From the NCBI GenBank assembly GCA_936450465.1, contig OW388293.1:82234134-82298133 (forward strand): 64,000 nt of DNA. The letters are read 5' to 3'. Origin of the DNA: Gibbula magus (taxonomy: Eukaryota; Mollusca; Gastropoda; Trochida; Trochidae). Position 1 is the first letter of the stretch. Each line of letters starts with the position of its first letter. The notes under the pieces are model-generated. The model saw nothing but the letters and a program-made list of their open reading frames with translations. It did no database searches and had not been told where the DNA came from. Shown here in pieces: positions 22,324-34,465 of this stretch. A program made the position numbers and the translations under genes.

Positions 22324-23096
22324 ACAATATTTAGTGTTGTTATTTTAAGAAACATGTTTGACTATAAAATGAAGGTCCCACATAATCCAATTTAAAAGTT
22401 AAAAGCCCCAATTGCTTAGGAGTCTGTACACACTGTAATCTACACACCATACTGTTTTCTGGGTCTTTTAGATAAATCAACCTTCAATCACCTTCTGTTT
22501 GTCTGGACTCTCAAATTCGCACGAGACCTACAAATCCACCTTTCATACTGAGGAGTTCCATACTACTCTCACTTTATCCAAAGCATCATTTTCTCTCAAT
22601 ACAGATAACCGTTATCTGATCATGTAATGAGGTATTTTAGCCTCTAATGTAACAATATATTGTATAACCTTTGCACAAAAAAAAAGTGCTACAGCGCCTT
22701 TAAACCAGACTTGACCATATATCCTCTGCTCTCAAGTTTCCCTACTGGCATACTGTAGAATTTCGCATTATCTTAAAAAAAACATGTATAATCTACACGT
22801 ATCTCAATAGACAAGCTCAAGCCTGTCTTTCTGATCCCCTCTCCTTGCACCAACACAGCATTACGCTCGCGGAACGTCTTTTAGTCAAACGAAACATGTT
22901 AGAGCACTATGAGCCTTCAAAATCAAAGACCCGTCTAAAGTGTTTAATTAACTGATTTAACTGCCAGTAAGCAATAATAATGCATGACTCAATTATATCA
23001 GAATAGTCTTTTTGTCCAAAACTGTCTATAGTTGTTGAAAAATAGGATGAGATTTCAACAACCAGTTTCATGTGCTTCCTTATTTTCAATATAAAA
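22324..23096. other. 3' flank of gene 3 with MITE M1 solo end
   Basis: The first 160 bp are paralogous to the gene 1 flank. At 22677-22704 a solo MITE M1 end (agtgctacagcgcctttaaa) remains. Further on there are no supported genes. Confidence 0.45.
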
Positions 23097-23100
23097 GGTA

Positions 23101-23567
23101 CCGTATTCATCCTAATAAACGCCCTCTCCTAATAAACGCCCCCCTAAGCCATTTTTGACTCGCGGAAAATGACCACTTATAAACGCCCCCCTTTTGTATC
23201 GACTAACCTTACTGATGTTTCACTGAAGAAGAGTTTTCAATCTTGCTATCAACCAGTTATGTCCAGTAAAGTGTAAGGTACATGGTATATCCAGTCCCCC
23301 AGCGATCAGTCACTACACATTCTATGCGACCGCCATGTTTTAAGAAACAGGAAAATGTCTTGCTCAACTCTCTTGGAAGATGTCCCACAACTACATTTAA
23401 CTCTTCTTTACATTTATTTGATACAGTTATTAAATATTTTGATTAAAATAAATGAAATAAAATCAATGTTCCTTTTTCTTTTGGACATCAATAGACATAT
23501 TTTTTAAATAAACGCCCCCTTTTTACGATTGTTTAAACGCCCAGGGCTTCTATTACGGCGAATACGG
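23101..23567. mobile_element. 467-bp TIR element with CCGTATTC ends and TA target
   Basis: It starts CCGTATTCATCCTAATA and ends with the inverted CTATTACGGCGAATACGG, flanked on both sides by TA (23099-23100 and 23568-23569). Short internal repeats of aaacgcccccc occur near both ends. The TA target site and short TIRs point to a Tc1/mariner-superfamily MITE. It is non-coding. Confidence 0.6.
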
Positions 23568-23740
23568 TATGTTGATGTGGGAAAGTCAACGTGGTAATTA
23601 AATGTTGTTTTTGATATATGAAACCTACATTTTAACATGTAATTTAGGCACAAGTTCAACAGGAATCATATTTCTTTGAAGAAATATGTCACAAAATATA
23701 ATTTCCTCATGTCCAGAGTGATTAATTCAGTCAAATTATC

Positions 23741-23960
23741 TTAAAGGATAGATGAAATGATATATGGTCGGATTCATTAAAATGGGATGTCAATTTGACA
23801 GTTGCTCGATTTTGAATTTCTGAAATCGGTCCATAAATTACTTAAATACGGCTTTTTAAAAAAACGCCTTATTTAGTCGCGGCGACCAGAATGAAAGTCT
23901 GCAGGGGTGTGGCCCCTGAAGGGATGACTTCTGTGACGTATCAGGAGGAATCTGATTTTC
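23741..23960. repeat. Dispersed repeat Z (copy 1; inverted copy at 46855-47095)
   Basis: The words ttgacagttgctcgat, tttctgaaatcg and aaatacggctttttaaaa recur in reverse complement at 46930-47060, with a shared gaccagaatgaaag core. It is a dispersed element of unknown class. Confidence 0.5.
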
Positions 23961-24130
23961 GGCTATAGACATAATTCAACGTAATTTCGCAACATTTTGA
24001 TTGTTAATTTCACAAAGAAATCGCCTCAGTGAGCATTTACAAATTGAATCGTCTAACTGATTGCGCTAGTGTTAAAATGGGTGAATTAAGATCGTTTTAA
24101 TTATCAATTGCAAGTGTATATTGTCTCGAT

Positions 24131-24493
24131 TTTAAAGGCGCTGTAGCACGTTTTTTCGCTCAAATAAGTTGAGGAAATGTATTTGAAAAATAATTTCACC
24201 AATAGTAAAACATCCTTTTCTCCTCGGAAAATAAAGTTTAAAATGAGTGTACATGTTTTGGTTAAGCCATGGGAATCGTTTTTGTAATACAAAATAATAA
24301 ATTGTGTTCACAATAAAATGGCCGCCATGCAATTTTTGCTTTATACGCAACATAGTTTTTACCACTACAGATAATTTGTTTGTGTAATAAGATGTTTTAC
24401 CCTCTAAAATTAATTTAAATGACATAAACTATCATTATAAATGGGAAATTTGAAAAAATAAATTTTGCAAAAAACGTGCTACAGCGCCTTTAA
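24131..24493. mobile_element. MITE family M1, copy 2 (about 363 bp)
   Basis: It is bounded by TTTAAAGGCGCTGTAGCACG and its inverse CGTGCTACAGCGCCTTTAA. The interior is similar to copy 1 in inverted orientation (ttgctttatacgcaac versus gttgcgtataaagcaa). It has the same length as copy 1, supporting real element ends. Confidence 0.65.
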
Positions 24494-24862
24494 GCTCAAT
24501 TGATTCCGATGTACAATATACGTAGAGGTAATCATCTGTCATTATTGAGAAAAATGCATTTCATCAGATCTTTAACTCTCCCACATCATTACATTTTATT
24601 TTGAATATTGGGGTAGCTTAACTGTTTTCCATATGTATATATGCTTACGTTCCCTTAAGTGTAAGACAATCTCAAACATATGTTAACTTCATGATTTTGA
24701 ATCTCTACATATACCTAATGAAATAATAGTAAGACAATGCCGTGATTCATATATTATCATTCTATGCTTTAAAGACCCTCAGTATGTTGATCCCAATCAG
24801 AATAAGTCATACATTGTAGTAAAGCTTTTTTGGAAAAAAATATAAATAGATGTAGGTAAACC

Positions 24863-25140
24863 TTACATATTTCTGCAGGTATGTAAGTTAATATGGTCTT
24901 AATGCTGATTAAAGAGTTCACAGTAATCAAAACTGGATGCTGTGAGGTGACCTAATACTGTTTGAAGGGTGAAATATACCCATAAACTTGGGATTGCTTG
25001 ATTCTCATTACACACTGCAGTAGCCAACCGTTTTAGACTTTGAAACACTGAATTTATGACATTACCTCAATCGATGTACCAGTTTTATCGTAAATAAGTA
25101 TGGCCTAATTAAATCTCAAGACGATTAAAGGCTGTCATCG
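24863..25140 (+). repeat. Dispersed or paralogous repeat Y (copy 2)
   Basis: Matches 1800-2090 (catatttctgcaggtatg ... tcgatgtaccagttttatcg). It lies downstream of gene 3 just as copy 1 lies downstream of gene 1, consistent with the subtype pairing of those two genes. Confidence 0.5.
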
Positions 25141-26200
25141 TTCAATTATCAATCAAGACTGTGATATAACCAATACAATGTAAGTGAGATCTCGCGGCAC
25201 AGAACGCACGTGACTTGTCAATGAAAATCAACACAGGTGTCAAAGGGATGGCTGGATCTCCAATCACAAAGAAGATGTGCCATAGAGCATACTACAATTT
25301 CGTGCCTCAATTATCAGCTGTGAATGATATGTGATTGATGTGTCATAGTTAAATGTGATGGTACATGTTTCCTTTGATAACAATCACTACAACATAGACG
25401 TTAGGTAATATATTGTTAATATAAGCGGCTAAGAACTTGTAATCAATGCGACCTGGTGATTTCGAAAGAAAACAAAGAAGCGTTGATACTTTGATATACA
25501 ATTTATTGCCCAACGAAATATATATTTACGGAAACGGGATTCTTCATATTTTGTTTGTTTTGGCCGTCCATGATTTATTATAATGAAAAACTAATCATTA
25601 ACATAATAATTCATAGCAATGATATGGTGGGCGCAAATATTTTAAAAAATCATTTGGAAAGAGATAGACATTATTTTATTTATATTACACGTTGCAAAAC
25701 TGTGATCGTTTGTTTATCTGAACAATGAATATGATTTTGGAGGATTGAACAACACTATTTTGTTTATCTAAGTGCATCAAAGAATGAACTGCCTATACCA
25801 AAACGTTGCAACAACAGAGAGTGACCTACTATAGAGCGGAATACGGAATAATCATCCTGTTTAACAAGTAGAAGAAAGATGGTACTTGACGCACCTGACT
25901 TGTCACTGCCGATTGTCAAAAAGGCGTGTCTGGTGGACCAATCATACATCAGTGTTACATAGCATACATAACTAGACCACTAATGGCCAGTTGTGAGGCG
26001 TGATTATACCTGTGAAAGTGTAATATACATACATCGAAACGAGTTTGTAAACACTCGGGTCAAGTAGCTCTGTTAATTGTTACACGTTCTGTCCCTTTAA
26101 GTAAATAACTTTCTGGCCCATGATCATTTCTATACTTATTATTTCGCAAAGAAATTATATCATTGTAAAATTAAGTAACAGAAAAGATATTTCAGAATGC
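25141..26200. other. Intergenic DNA, no gene seen
   Basis: No supported coding sequence or element boundaries. Short chance frames only. Confidence 0.4.

Positions 26201-26208
<8 letters not shown>

Positions 26209-26264
<56 letters not shown>
26209..26264. repeat. (AC)28 microsatellite
   Basis: 56 bp of uninterrupted AC dinucleotides. Confidence 0.97.
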
Positions 26265-26267
<3 letters not shown>

Positions 26268-26391
26268 TTACCACAAGACCTAGTTGGACCCAAACATTAT
26301 ATTTTACAATTGATCAGATGATGTTAAAATATCATTATAAGTATGTGTTTATAGTTTATATCATGTGTTTAAAGTATACACAACGAACTTA

Positions 26392-27595
26392 TTTAAGCAC
26401 CACCTAATATTTTCAGTGATACAAATATACAAAGTAACGAATATGTATTGTTATATGGTAATTGGTATGGAACTGCATTTCCTCTCAACTGTGTTCGGGT
26501 TTTCTGTGAGGTCAATCTCACAAACACACCCCACAATGCAATTGAAGCACAACACCGAAGTTCTGAAATTGAAGTTTTAAATCGTTCTTGAAATCACTTT
26601 AAATCTTGGAAATTTTCAAATGATTGTGTCATTAGCTCTGGACATGGCTCCAAGGAGACTCACTGAAGCAAAAAGATGGTAAAATATTGGAATGAGTTCC
26701 ACCAGAATGTATTGTAGAGCTATTGGACGACAGTTGGACGTTCACCACACTGTTATAAGCCGCCTTGTCCAGAAATATCGTCAAACCACAGCATATGCAC
26801 CAAAGAACATCCAAGCATCAGTCCCATTCGTTGGTGGATCTGTAATGGTCTGGCGATGCATCTCTCACGGTTGTAAGCTCGATTTGGTGACTTCGAGAGG
26901 TAATCTCAATGCGATTGTTACATCCGTGAAATTCTGCAGCCTGTTCTCAATCATCCATTGGCCACTTGTCCTGTATTCATGAATGATAACTCTCGGCCTC
27001 ACCGTTCACGACTTGTGATTGATTTTCTAAAGAACAATGCAGTATCCAAACTTCCATGGCCTGCCATGAGCCTGGATATCAATCCACTGGAACACATTTG
27101 GGATATGATTGGACGCAGAGTGCAAGTCATGGACCCACCAGTACAGGATTTAGTCGGTTTAGAAGCAGCTTTACATCATGAGTGGCAGCTGTTACCACTG
27201 TAGCGAATGAAGAGACTAACCACAATGATGTGGAGGATGGTTGAAGCAGTCATCAGGGCACGTGGCAGATACACCAGTTATTGATAACGTGATGGTCATT
27301 TGTTTCCTTAAGAAAACGAAGAACATTGTCCAACTGCTTACCAGACATTTTCACTGTTTTTAAAGTTCACAGGGCAATAGTTGTACAGGAGTGAGTTTTC
27401 AAGTAAAACCACTGTTCATGTTCATCTGGCAATATAATGAGATACATGTTACACATTGTATTCAGTGTTGTCTTTTGGTTAAGATAAGATGATGCACTTT
27501 CATAAAATAACAGCATTTCTTCGCTTAATTTCACAAGATTTTCACAGTGGTTGGCCATCATCATACAAATTTGAAAATATGAGGTGGTGCTTGAT
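26392..27595 (+). mobile_element. Tc1-like transposon, TIR-complete but defective
   Basis: The ends are near-perfect inverted repeats (left TTTAAGCACCACCTAATATT, right AATATGAGGTGGTGCTTGAT), each flanked by TA at 26390-26391 and 27596-27597. Tc1/mariner elements duplicate TA. The element is about 1.2 kb, shorter than an intact 1.3-1.6-kb Tc1. It holds a decayed transposase on the plus strand. Confidence 0.75.
26644..27203 (+). pseudogene. Tc1-like transposase pseudogene (internal deletion)
   Basis: The start MAPRRLTEAKRW is followed at once by TAA, then IGRQLDVHHTVISRLVQKYR, the Tc1 helix-turn-helix. Next comes a jump to FVGGSVMVW and, after a frameshift, FMNDNSRPH (second catalytic Asp region) and SLDINPLEHIWD (final catalytic residue region). 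The segment carrying the first catalytic Asp is missing between the helix-turn-helix and FVGGS. Stop, frameshift and deletion make it non-functional. Confidence 0.8.
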
Positions 27596-27599
27596 TAAG

Positions 27600-28430
27600 G
27601 TATTTGTGTATACATAAACAACTGAAAAGTAAAAACATACGAACAATAAACACATAACAGAAGCACACCTTGTTAAATATGTATGACAGGATGTAAATGT
27701 TAAGCATCCTGTAAAAGATAAACATTATCTCATCAGATTAGCTTATTTGCCTAGCGTGAAAACATGATATTGTAACAACACAAACCAACAGATTATCTCG
27801 GACATTGATCACACCTTGTAATTTCGGCCAAGTGCAATATAGATTGCCAGCTCATTACAGCTTTTGATCTCTCATTTGGGTTGTTAGATTGTTTCCAAAC
27901 GGTAAATTGAGTTTCAGATAACACTTTTTATGTAAGTTTGTTTGTTCAAGGGGTGACAAATCCCGTTGCACATATGTGATTGAATAGTTAAACGTTTACA
28001 AATACATGATTTTACATGTGAAGATGTAATCCCGTCGTGAATAACTTAACAATCTCTCCATCAGCAGAGTGTGTAAACGCCGAAAGGTGTCTCTCACTAT
28101 ATTAAGACCATAATGAGGGGTAGGTCAGCTCGCTGATTGGCATCTCTCGTTAAGACAACACACAAAGAGACCGACGCTAAACAGTGACACTGGTCGTGAC
28201 AGATCATGAGCAAATAAGCCGCTTGGCGCCATTAGCAGCAAATGGGTTAATACACTTTAGAAATACTATTAATATGTTGTAGACACAAATAACCTTCTTC
28301 GACCGAAATATGTTTACTGTAGGGCCTCATAAAACATTTTACCTACCTCCAGTGACGTCACACAACTATACTGCATTTTAACTTATACTCAATACTCTTT
28401 GTGAATGTATTATCCCGGGGTTTCTCTCAT
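27600..28430. other. Intergenic DNA, no gene seen
   Basis: No supported feature. Confidence 0.4.
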
Positions 28431-28433
28431 ATT

Positions 28434-28800
28434 TTTACCCAAGCGGGCAAAGATATGCCGGGTATTAAAGTTTTCATAATGGTCATGGGAATTACAGTTT
28501 TTCTAAATATCACTTGCGTTTTGATTGGTTGACGGAACTACTTCATGCCCATTCATTAATTATTAAGCTGTACTATTTTAACTAAATCACATAGATGAAC
28601 AATTTCGAGCATACCAATTTCAAGTCACATGTCATTAAAACATATAAAATGGAAAATCATGTTCAATCTATCTTTCCGAGACTGAATTTACAGTACTAAA
28701 CTTGCAAGGCGAAGAAGCAGGCAAGAGTGGTCGGCTGCACTGCCGTGATGCCATGGCTTTGTGACGTCATTACCCATGATGTCATTTGGTGACGTAAAAT
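28434..28800 (+). repeat. Dispersed repeat X (copy 2, uninterrupted)
   Basis: It shares acccaagcgggcaaagatat and cttgcaaggcgaag with 1104-1650 but lacks the LINE tail, so it is the empty-site reference. It keeps one perfect TGACGTCA plus degenerate copies. Confidence 0.6.
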
Positions 28801-29045
28801 GTTTACACATCTTTCATTCCAACTGAGTGATTGTCAGTTCATTTTCTCTCATTCTGCGATTTTGGGAATAAAATTCAACAGTTACTTTAGAATCTTTCTG
28901 AAAAAGGGCGCAAGTTGCAAACTATTTAGATGTGCGCATATTGAAGGTGTGAGAGCGTTTATGAATGGCAAGAATAACCAACTCGTTGCTCGGAATTACG
29001 CATTATCTGTCCCTTGTGAATTATTATGTCAAACTCCTCGCTAAA

Positions 29046-29328
29046 GCTGAGCGGGATAGCGCAGTGGTTAGCACATTCGGCTTCGGATCAAGAGGTCAGG
29101 GGTTCGAATCCCGCCAGGGGCACGGCAACTTTGTCTGCAGTAGGGAACTGTTCTACATGCAGTAAGGTTTGGGTGCAATGCCACACTGAATTTCAGAATA
29201 GTACCACCCATGGTTCGCTAGTTCCAGCCGATGATCGCAGGTTTCACCGCAATGCATAGACACATGACATTGCGGGCCTTCTTCCTGCTGTAATACTAGC
29301 AGCCGCGATATAAGTGAAATACACTTGA
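29046..29328 (+). mobile_element. tRNA-derived SINE, near-complete copy
   Basis: The head gcgggatagcgcagtggtta carries an A-box-like element, and ggggttcgaatcccgc carries a perfect B box (GGTTCGAATCC), as in a tRNA gene. The body follows: cacggcaactttgtctgcag, ggtttgggtgcaatgcc and agttccagccgatgatcgca. This is the most complete of at least eight copies in the window and the only one keeping both internal Pol III boxes, so it defines the family. Confidence 0.8.
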
Positions 29329-30970
29329 ATAATTAACTCGGTACAGGTAATCCGTAATTTCTTGCAACTCGTTGATTATTCTTATAATCACCGGGATTGT
29401 AACATGATTTCCCTCTGCCACAGGCAATTATTTTAATAATGCCCCTCTTCAAATATCTATATTTAATATCGAAATGTTAAGTTTAAGATGAAAGTGACCG
29501 TATGATATGTCTAACTCTATTGAAAAACAACTGTTAATTCAAACATCAATCTGCAAATGTTTTTTTCAAATAGTCTGTTTCGAACCCAAAAGCACCATAC
29601 TCCTGCACACCAAGCGCAGCGATGATAACACTGTGCTACAGGGACTAGGCTTGTAGGGTTTCTTCCAATCAAAAACTCGATTCTGCTAATTCTTGAGACT
29701 CTGCAATTTTTTATTCACTTGTATTTCTTTGCCTTACATTGATGGTAGTTGCATATATTCTGTAATTCAGTTTTGCAGGTTCAAGCTGAAATTATACAAA
29801 AAAATCCCAGCTTAGAATGATATCTAACAAAAGGTTGTGTATATGCACTTAAAATATACTCAAAATAATCTTTGAATTTAACCATTAAAACTAGTATTAC
29901 TGGATGGAATCACTCAAGCGTGAACAAACACATGGCTACTTGGTGGTGAACATTTAGCTCTACAGCAATAATTATAAATTAATATTGACTTTTATGAGAG
30001 AAAACCATGATACGGAATGTATGAGGAATAATTTGGGATAATCACTTACACATTTTGTAGCAGAATCACACGGGTACATCAGGTTGTTTGCTCGCAGGAT
30101 GCATGTCCTCGTACTTTAACTATAATAGTTCAGGGCAAAACTATACTTTATTACAAAACACTTTGGGGTACAGCGAACTTTATTTCTTAAAAACAAAAGG
30201 GTGCATCTAGCAGATCGTTTGCGATTGTGGACATTAATACATCAGGGAAACACAGTGAACAATCAACACAAGGATCAAGGAACACCAAACCTCCGTCAAC
30301 ATGCTCGACCAGAAGTCGACCAGAAGACCAGGATGTCCTCAAGAATAAAGTGCACACTATCAATTAGAACTCTGTCCAGTATTGTCGGCAAACAACAACT
30401 GCAACAACTGGCATACAACCTACATTCACTATCCTCCCGGCAGAGGTAATCCGGGGACCCCCACACAACCATTCGTTGGAGGCAATCCTTAAAGCTACCC
30501 TCTCCCCAACACACAACAACCAGCCCATCCAGCATACACACACATCCACATACAAGCCAATCAACTGGAATTTCGTACATCGACATTCTCAATAAATTCA
30601 TTGGCTGCAGAGAGATTGTCATCAAAATGAGGGATGAAAATATCCTCTTGGGCCTTTTTGAAAGCTACAGCATTAGCTGCTGCTACTTCAGTAGTCTGAT
30701 TGCCACACAATGCAGTTGATCATGGCCACGAAAGTTGTCTCTGCATCACTCTACCACATATACCACACATATCCATCTACCAACTGTCTGTCGACATCTT
30801 CCTCCATTACTAGCTTGTGCTGGTTCCCTGTCATCACTTCCAGGCTCTTCATAAAGTGAGGATTAGTTTGAGGCTCAATTGTCTTTTGATCCACCATCAA
30901 ATGCATGTTGTCACTTTCAGAGACCGAATTGTTATCAGATATTCAGATATTCAGATATTCCGAGAGATTA
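29329..30970. other. Intergenic DNA; possible decayed ORF, unrecognised
   Basis: Between 30840 and 30950 the minus strand reads a short peptide-like segment (SDNMHLMVDQKTIEPQT), then SLEVMTGNQHKL, before stops. It could be an old coding relic, but I do not recognise it. At 30938-30960 agatattc is repeated. Nothing else is supported. Confidence 0.3.
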
Positions 30971-30977
30971 CAGTGTG

Positions 30978-31108
30978 GTGAAGTGATTTAGGGTTTAATG
31001 TCGCTTTCAAGAGTATTTGACTACCATCAGGGGTTTGATGTTATTATTAAAGGGAGAATGCCTGCACGAGCAAACCAGTGTAGCATTGCACCAAAACCTC
31101 ACTGCAAA
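30978..31108 (-). mobile_element. tRNA-derived SINE fragment (antisense)
   Basis: gatttagggtttaatgtcgc resembles the inverted SINE 3' end. agcattgcaccaaaacctca resembles the inverted start of the body. The centre is rearranged or deleted. It precedes a LINE relic, the same order as upstream of genes 2 and 3. Confidence 0.45.
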
Positions 31109-31109
31109 T

Positions 31110-32100
31110 TGAACAGTCTCAAATCATGTAAGGAAAATAAACTTGTTTCGATACATTATTGGAGAAACATTAATTGTTATAAATTAAATACTTATTTTGA
31201 CTCAGAGATACCAAAGCAAGACGAAAGAATGCAAATGAGCTAGTTGCTCACTTTGATTCTACTGAAGTCAAACATACACCTAGTAGACTGAAGGTGGTGA
31301 GATCTAAATATGCATCACCATTGTACACATCTGAAGTTAAATTATTAAGAAGACACTGCCAACTGCAGAAAGAACCTGTCGCATGCAACGGCTGAGGTCC
31401 ATCAACAACCATACAATACGGCCAGAAATGTGTGTCAATAAAATTGTGATTAGAGTAGCTAGGTCAACTTTTTGCAAGATGATATTTCTAGAAACTCTCA
31501 AATCCGGGAACATTATTTTCGACACATACCATACTTAGAAAAAAACTAAAGACTGTCAGATGAGCGATCATAAAGATATTTCTACTAAATTTAACACTTT
31601 CGTTACAGAAAAGACTACTAAACTTAGAAACAAGCTGCATGGCTGATGTGATGTTTTCTCATTTTTTAAAAACAAATTATGGACAGGGTTGTCTGTATTT
31701 AAACTGATTTTAAAGCAGTCATCCTCTCATCAAAATTAACATCATGCCTAACTGATCTTATTCTAATTGATTTCTTTCTGAAAAACGTGAACACTGTCAT
31801 TCTAACAGTTACTGATTGTGTTCACATGAGCAGGGAACTGGTGTATTTTCCCTACCATATAAAGGTGAGGTTACAAAACCTTGCTGAAAAAGTACTGTTT
31901 GAAAATTGAAGTGTATTGGACATATCGTCTAGTGTCCAACCTCTTCTTGATTTCCTCAATTATCCAGAAAGGTGTGAAATGGTGGAACATTTGCAGTACT
32001 ATAACATTATTAGCGATTGACAAGCTGCTTACCATGCGGGTCACAGCTAAGAGATCTCACACAATTATGTTTTAAACCATATCTCAGAAGCTGTAGATAA
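31110..32100 (+). pseudogene. LINE ORF2 relic upstream of C1q gene 4
   Basis: Fragments readable in shifting frames include SEVKLLRRHCQLQKEPVA (a basic linker typical of ORF2) and, at 31930-32060, SNLFLISSIIQKGVKWWN. The latter corresponds to the YRPxSxLSKIxEKVV region of RT. It aligns with the relic at 19800-19950 upstream of gene 3. Highly decayed. Confidence 0.45.
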
Positions 32101-32600
32101 TCCAAACTAAATCAAATATTTGATGATGGATGATATAGTCCCAGATTTCAGTCTATTCAGATTGATATGAACCATCATCGTTCTAGATTTTCAGGATTTA
32201 TGAGTATGAAAAGGAATAAATTCATAAGCGAATAAATGATGGTATTTGGTTCTAAGAGTATTCAGTGCGTGTGCATTGGAGTACATGCAGTAAGTCAAGT
32301 GATTGCTGTGCTATGAAAGGAAGAGTTGCATGTGACTTCAGATTAACGACTGACAAGACGACAATGGAAATTAGCAGATTAAAGATTACATTCGACAATG
32401 TTTACAAGGTCACTTGAACTTGGAATCTACTATGTCACTTGACCAGCCATGCATAATGTTACTGGACCTACTCGTGTGTTTATGGATAAATAAGTAAAAC
32501 GTTACTTCATGTGAAAAGCAACTCTATTCATATATATATATTCAATTTTATAACATATTGCTCCCACGCAAACAATATCTCCATTTTAACATAGTTTGCG
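32101..32600. other. Intergenic DNA leading into gene 4 upstream block
   Basis: No gene seen. The last 70 bp (acatattgctcccacgc) are shared with upstream regions of the other C1q genes. Confidence 0.4.
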
Positions 32601-32619
32601 ATAAGACTGAAATAATGTG

Positions 32620-32762
32620 TCTTTTTGTAAAGTCATGCATGGTCCTGTCATGCCTTAGATAACTGTATGGGCAGCTGTTTTATTTCCCAGACATTTATTA
32701 TCTTTGAATTAGTTCACCATTTATCTAAATGAAACCTTGTACAACCCTCTACCGCCAGCAAT
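32620..32762 (+). promoter_or_regulatory. Conserved upstream block of C1q gene 4
   Basis: gtcatgcatggtcctgtcat, agataactg and ctgttttatttcccag ending at 32690, 73 bp before the ATG. Same interpretation as for gene 2. Confidence 0.5.
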
Positions 32763-33171
32763 ATGGGTAATCATGTCCTCTTACTCTGGGTGTTAATATT
32801 AATGTTTAATTATTCAACTAGAAGTGATGTGCAGACACCTGGTCCCAGCCTTAATGAGCACATGGAGAAGATAGACGAAGTTTTAGCTGAAATGCAGTCT
32901 CATTCTCAAGCTCAAGAACAGAAGTACTCGGCAATATTAACAAGCTTACTTTCTCAGCTCAAGCAAACTGAACTTGAACTTGCCGATCTGAAGACAAGTC
33001 ATAACGAAACTCTTTCAAAACTGGAGGAAAAGGAGGCGGAGATATCCGAACTTTGGGAGAGTCACAATGCAACAGTAGCAGAGCTCCGTACAAACCACAA
33101 GGATGTCGTTGTGGATTTAACAGAAACTAGGTCCAAGCTGCGAGAGTTTGATAAACGCCTCGATCCCATTG
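32763..33171 (+). CDS. C1q gene 4, exon 1 (signal peptide + stalk)
   Basis: It encodes MGNHVLLLWVLILMFNYST (signal peptide), then a stalk beginning TPGPSLNEHMEKIDEVLAE, with HNETL and HNATV sequons and a C-terminal RTNHKDVVVDLTETRSKLRE segment. The exon ends CATTG|GTAAGC, phase 1. With exon 2 it gives 263 residues without a stop. The 5' half is almost identical to gene 7 exon 1, pointing to recent exchange between these loci. Confidence 0.88.
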
Positions 33172-34465
33172 GTAAGCATGAAAACAAAATCTACACTATG
33201 TAACATAGACATAAGTAGGTGTAAATGCGTAAAGTGTAATAACTGTGGTAGTTTGCAATAAAAGGAGTAACAATACGAGGTATTAAACAGGCGCAATAAC
33301 CTGTAAACAATACAGAAGATTGTTATGCAATAGTCTGTAAAATGTCAGAACGTTTCAATTAAGATCTCCTCTATTATACATGTGGAATTAAGATGAACGA
33401 AGATGTTTTTAGTTTGTGTTTAGTTTGTTTATAAACTGCATTTGTAAACTGTCATGTTTCAATATGACGATGTATTTGTTAAAAATTCACATCCAAGTTT
33501 GCTACAATGTATATCGATATTCTCCAGAAATGAAGTGCAACTTCACTTTCATTACTTCATTTCAGTATATCAGTTCACACTAAACTAAGCCACAGACAAC
33601 AACTCAATAGAGTTACATTCGATAAATAACATCCATAATCATGTCAAATGCTTTTAAATCCCAGGGTGTGTCATGCCGTCCGTCCGGTTCTCCGCCCCAA
33701 ATATTTTACAATTGTTACACATGTTTTCAATGTACATAAGTTGTTTCTTGGAGCGAATGAAATGAATATTTCAAGAGTTATTGCCCTTGATCTGCTTTTC
33801 TACCTGTATGTGTATTCTGAAGGCAACATCCCCCTACACTTGTTGATAAATCTTTCTGAATCTTTGCGAATGCTTTGGATATCCATGAGTAATTCACATA
33901 TCCATTTTTGGGTACAAATCATATACTTATTCTCTTTATGGCCCTTGACATGAAGCAATTGATTTTCCTATTTCCTATTTCCTATAATGTTTGACTTTCA
34001 ACTTTTTCACTTTGACATCACAAGTTTTAACTCGACAGCATAGGCCTCTAAAAATGACAGGTTTGCCATGTCATATACTAAGGTCATAACATTTGACCTT
34101 GAGTTCTTATGATCTTGGTGTAGGATGCATTTTCTGAACCACCACCATATTTTCGGATTTATCATTGACGGGCCTTTGATATTTGACATGGTTATTCATT
34201 GTCACCATATACTTCAGGTGATATATTAATGTCCAAGTTTATCAAATATCATTTCGTATTAAATGCTCTAAAGGATCTTCTAAATGATGTTCTTGAAAGA
34301 TCTGATCTGTCATAAATTATCATTCCATTTACACTGCTTATTTAGAGGGTAGTCAGTGCATCAATAGAACAATTCTGGGGGTTCTTGTGCTCTCAGAGCA
34401 CTCTTTGTTCTATCATGCGCATACCTACGTCACATTTTGAACTTGTTTCAATCGCTTTCTTTCAG
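33172..34465 (+). other. C1q gene 4 intron
   Basis: A 1294-bp phase-1 intron (GTAAGC ... tttcag). Around 33540-33570 it has cattacttcatttcag, an acceptor-like motif conserved in the introns or flanks of genes 6, 7 and 8. Around 34080-34140 it has the ttgaccttg ... ggtgtaggatgcatttt segment shared among gene introns. Confidence 0.65.

Noticed and set aside
29046..29120. Functional tRNA gene
   Set aside because: The A- and B-box-like sequences are present, but no complete cloverleaf with a clear acceptor pairing was found. The sequence continues into a repeated SINE body.
30296..30625. 109-codon minus-strand frame rich in Cys and Val
   Set aside because: Low-complexity appearance, with overlapping frames on both strands and no domain resemblance.
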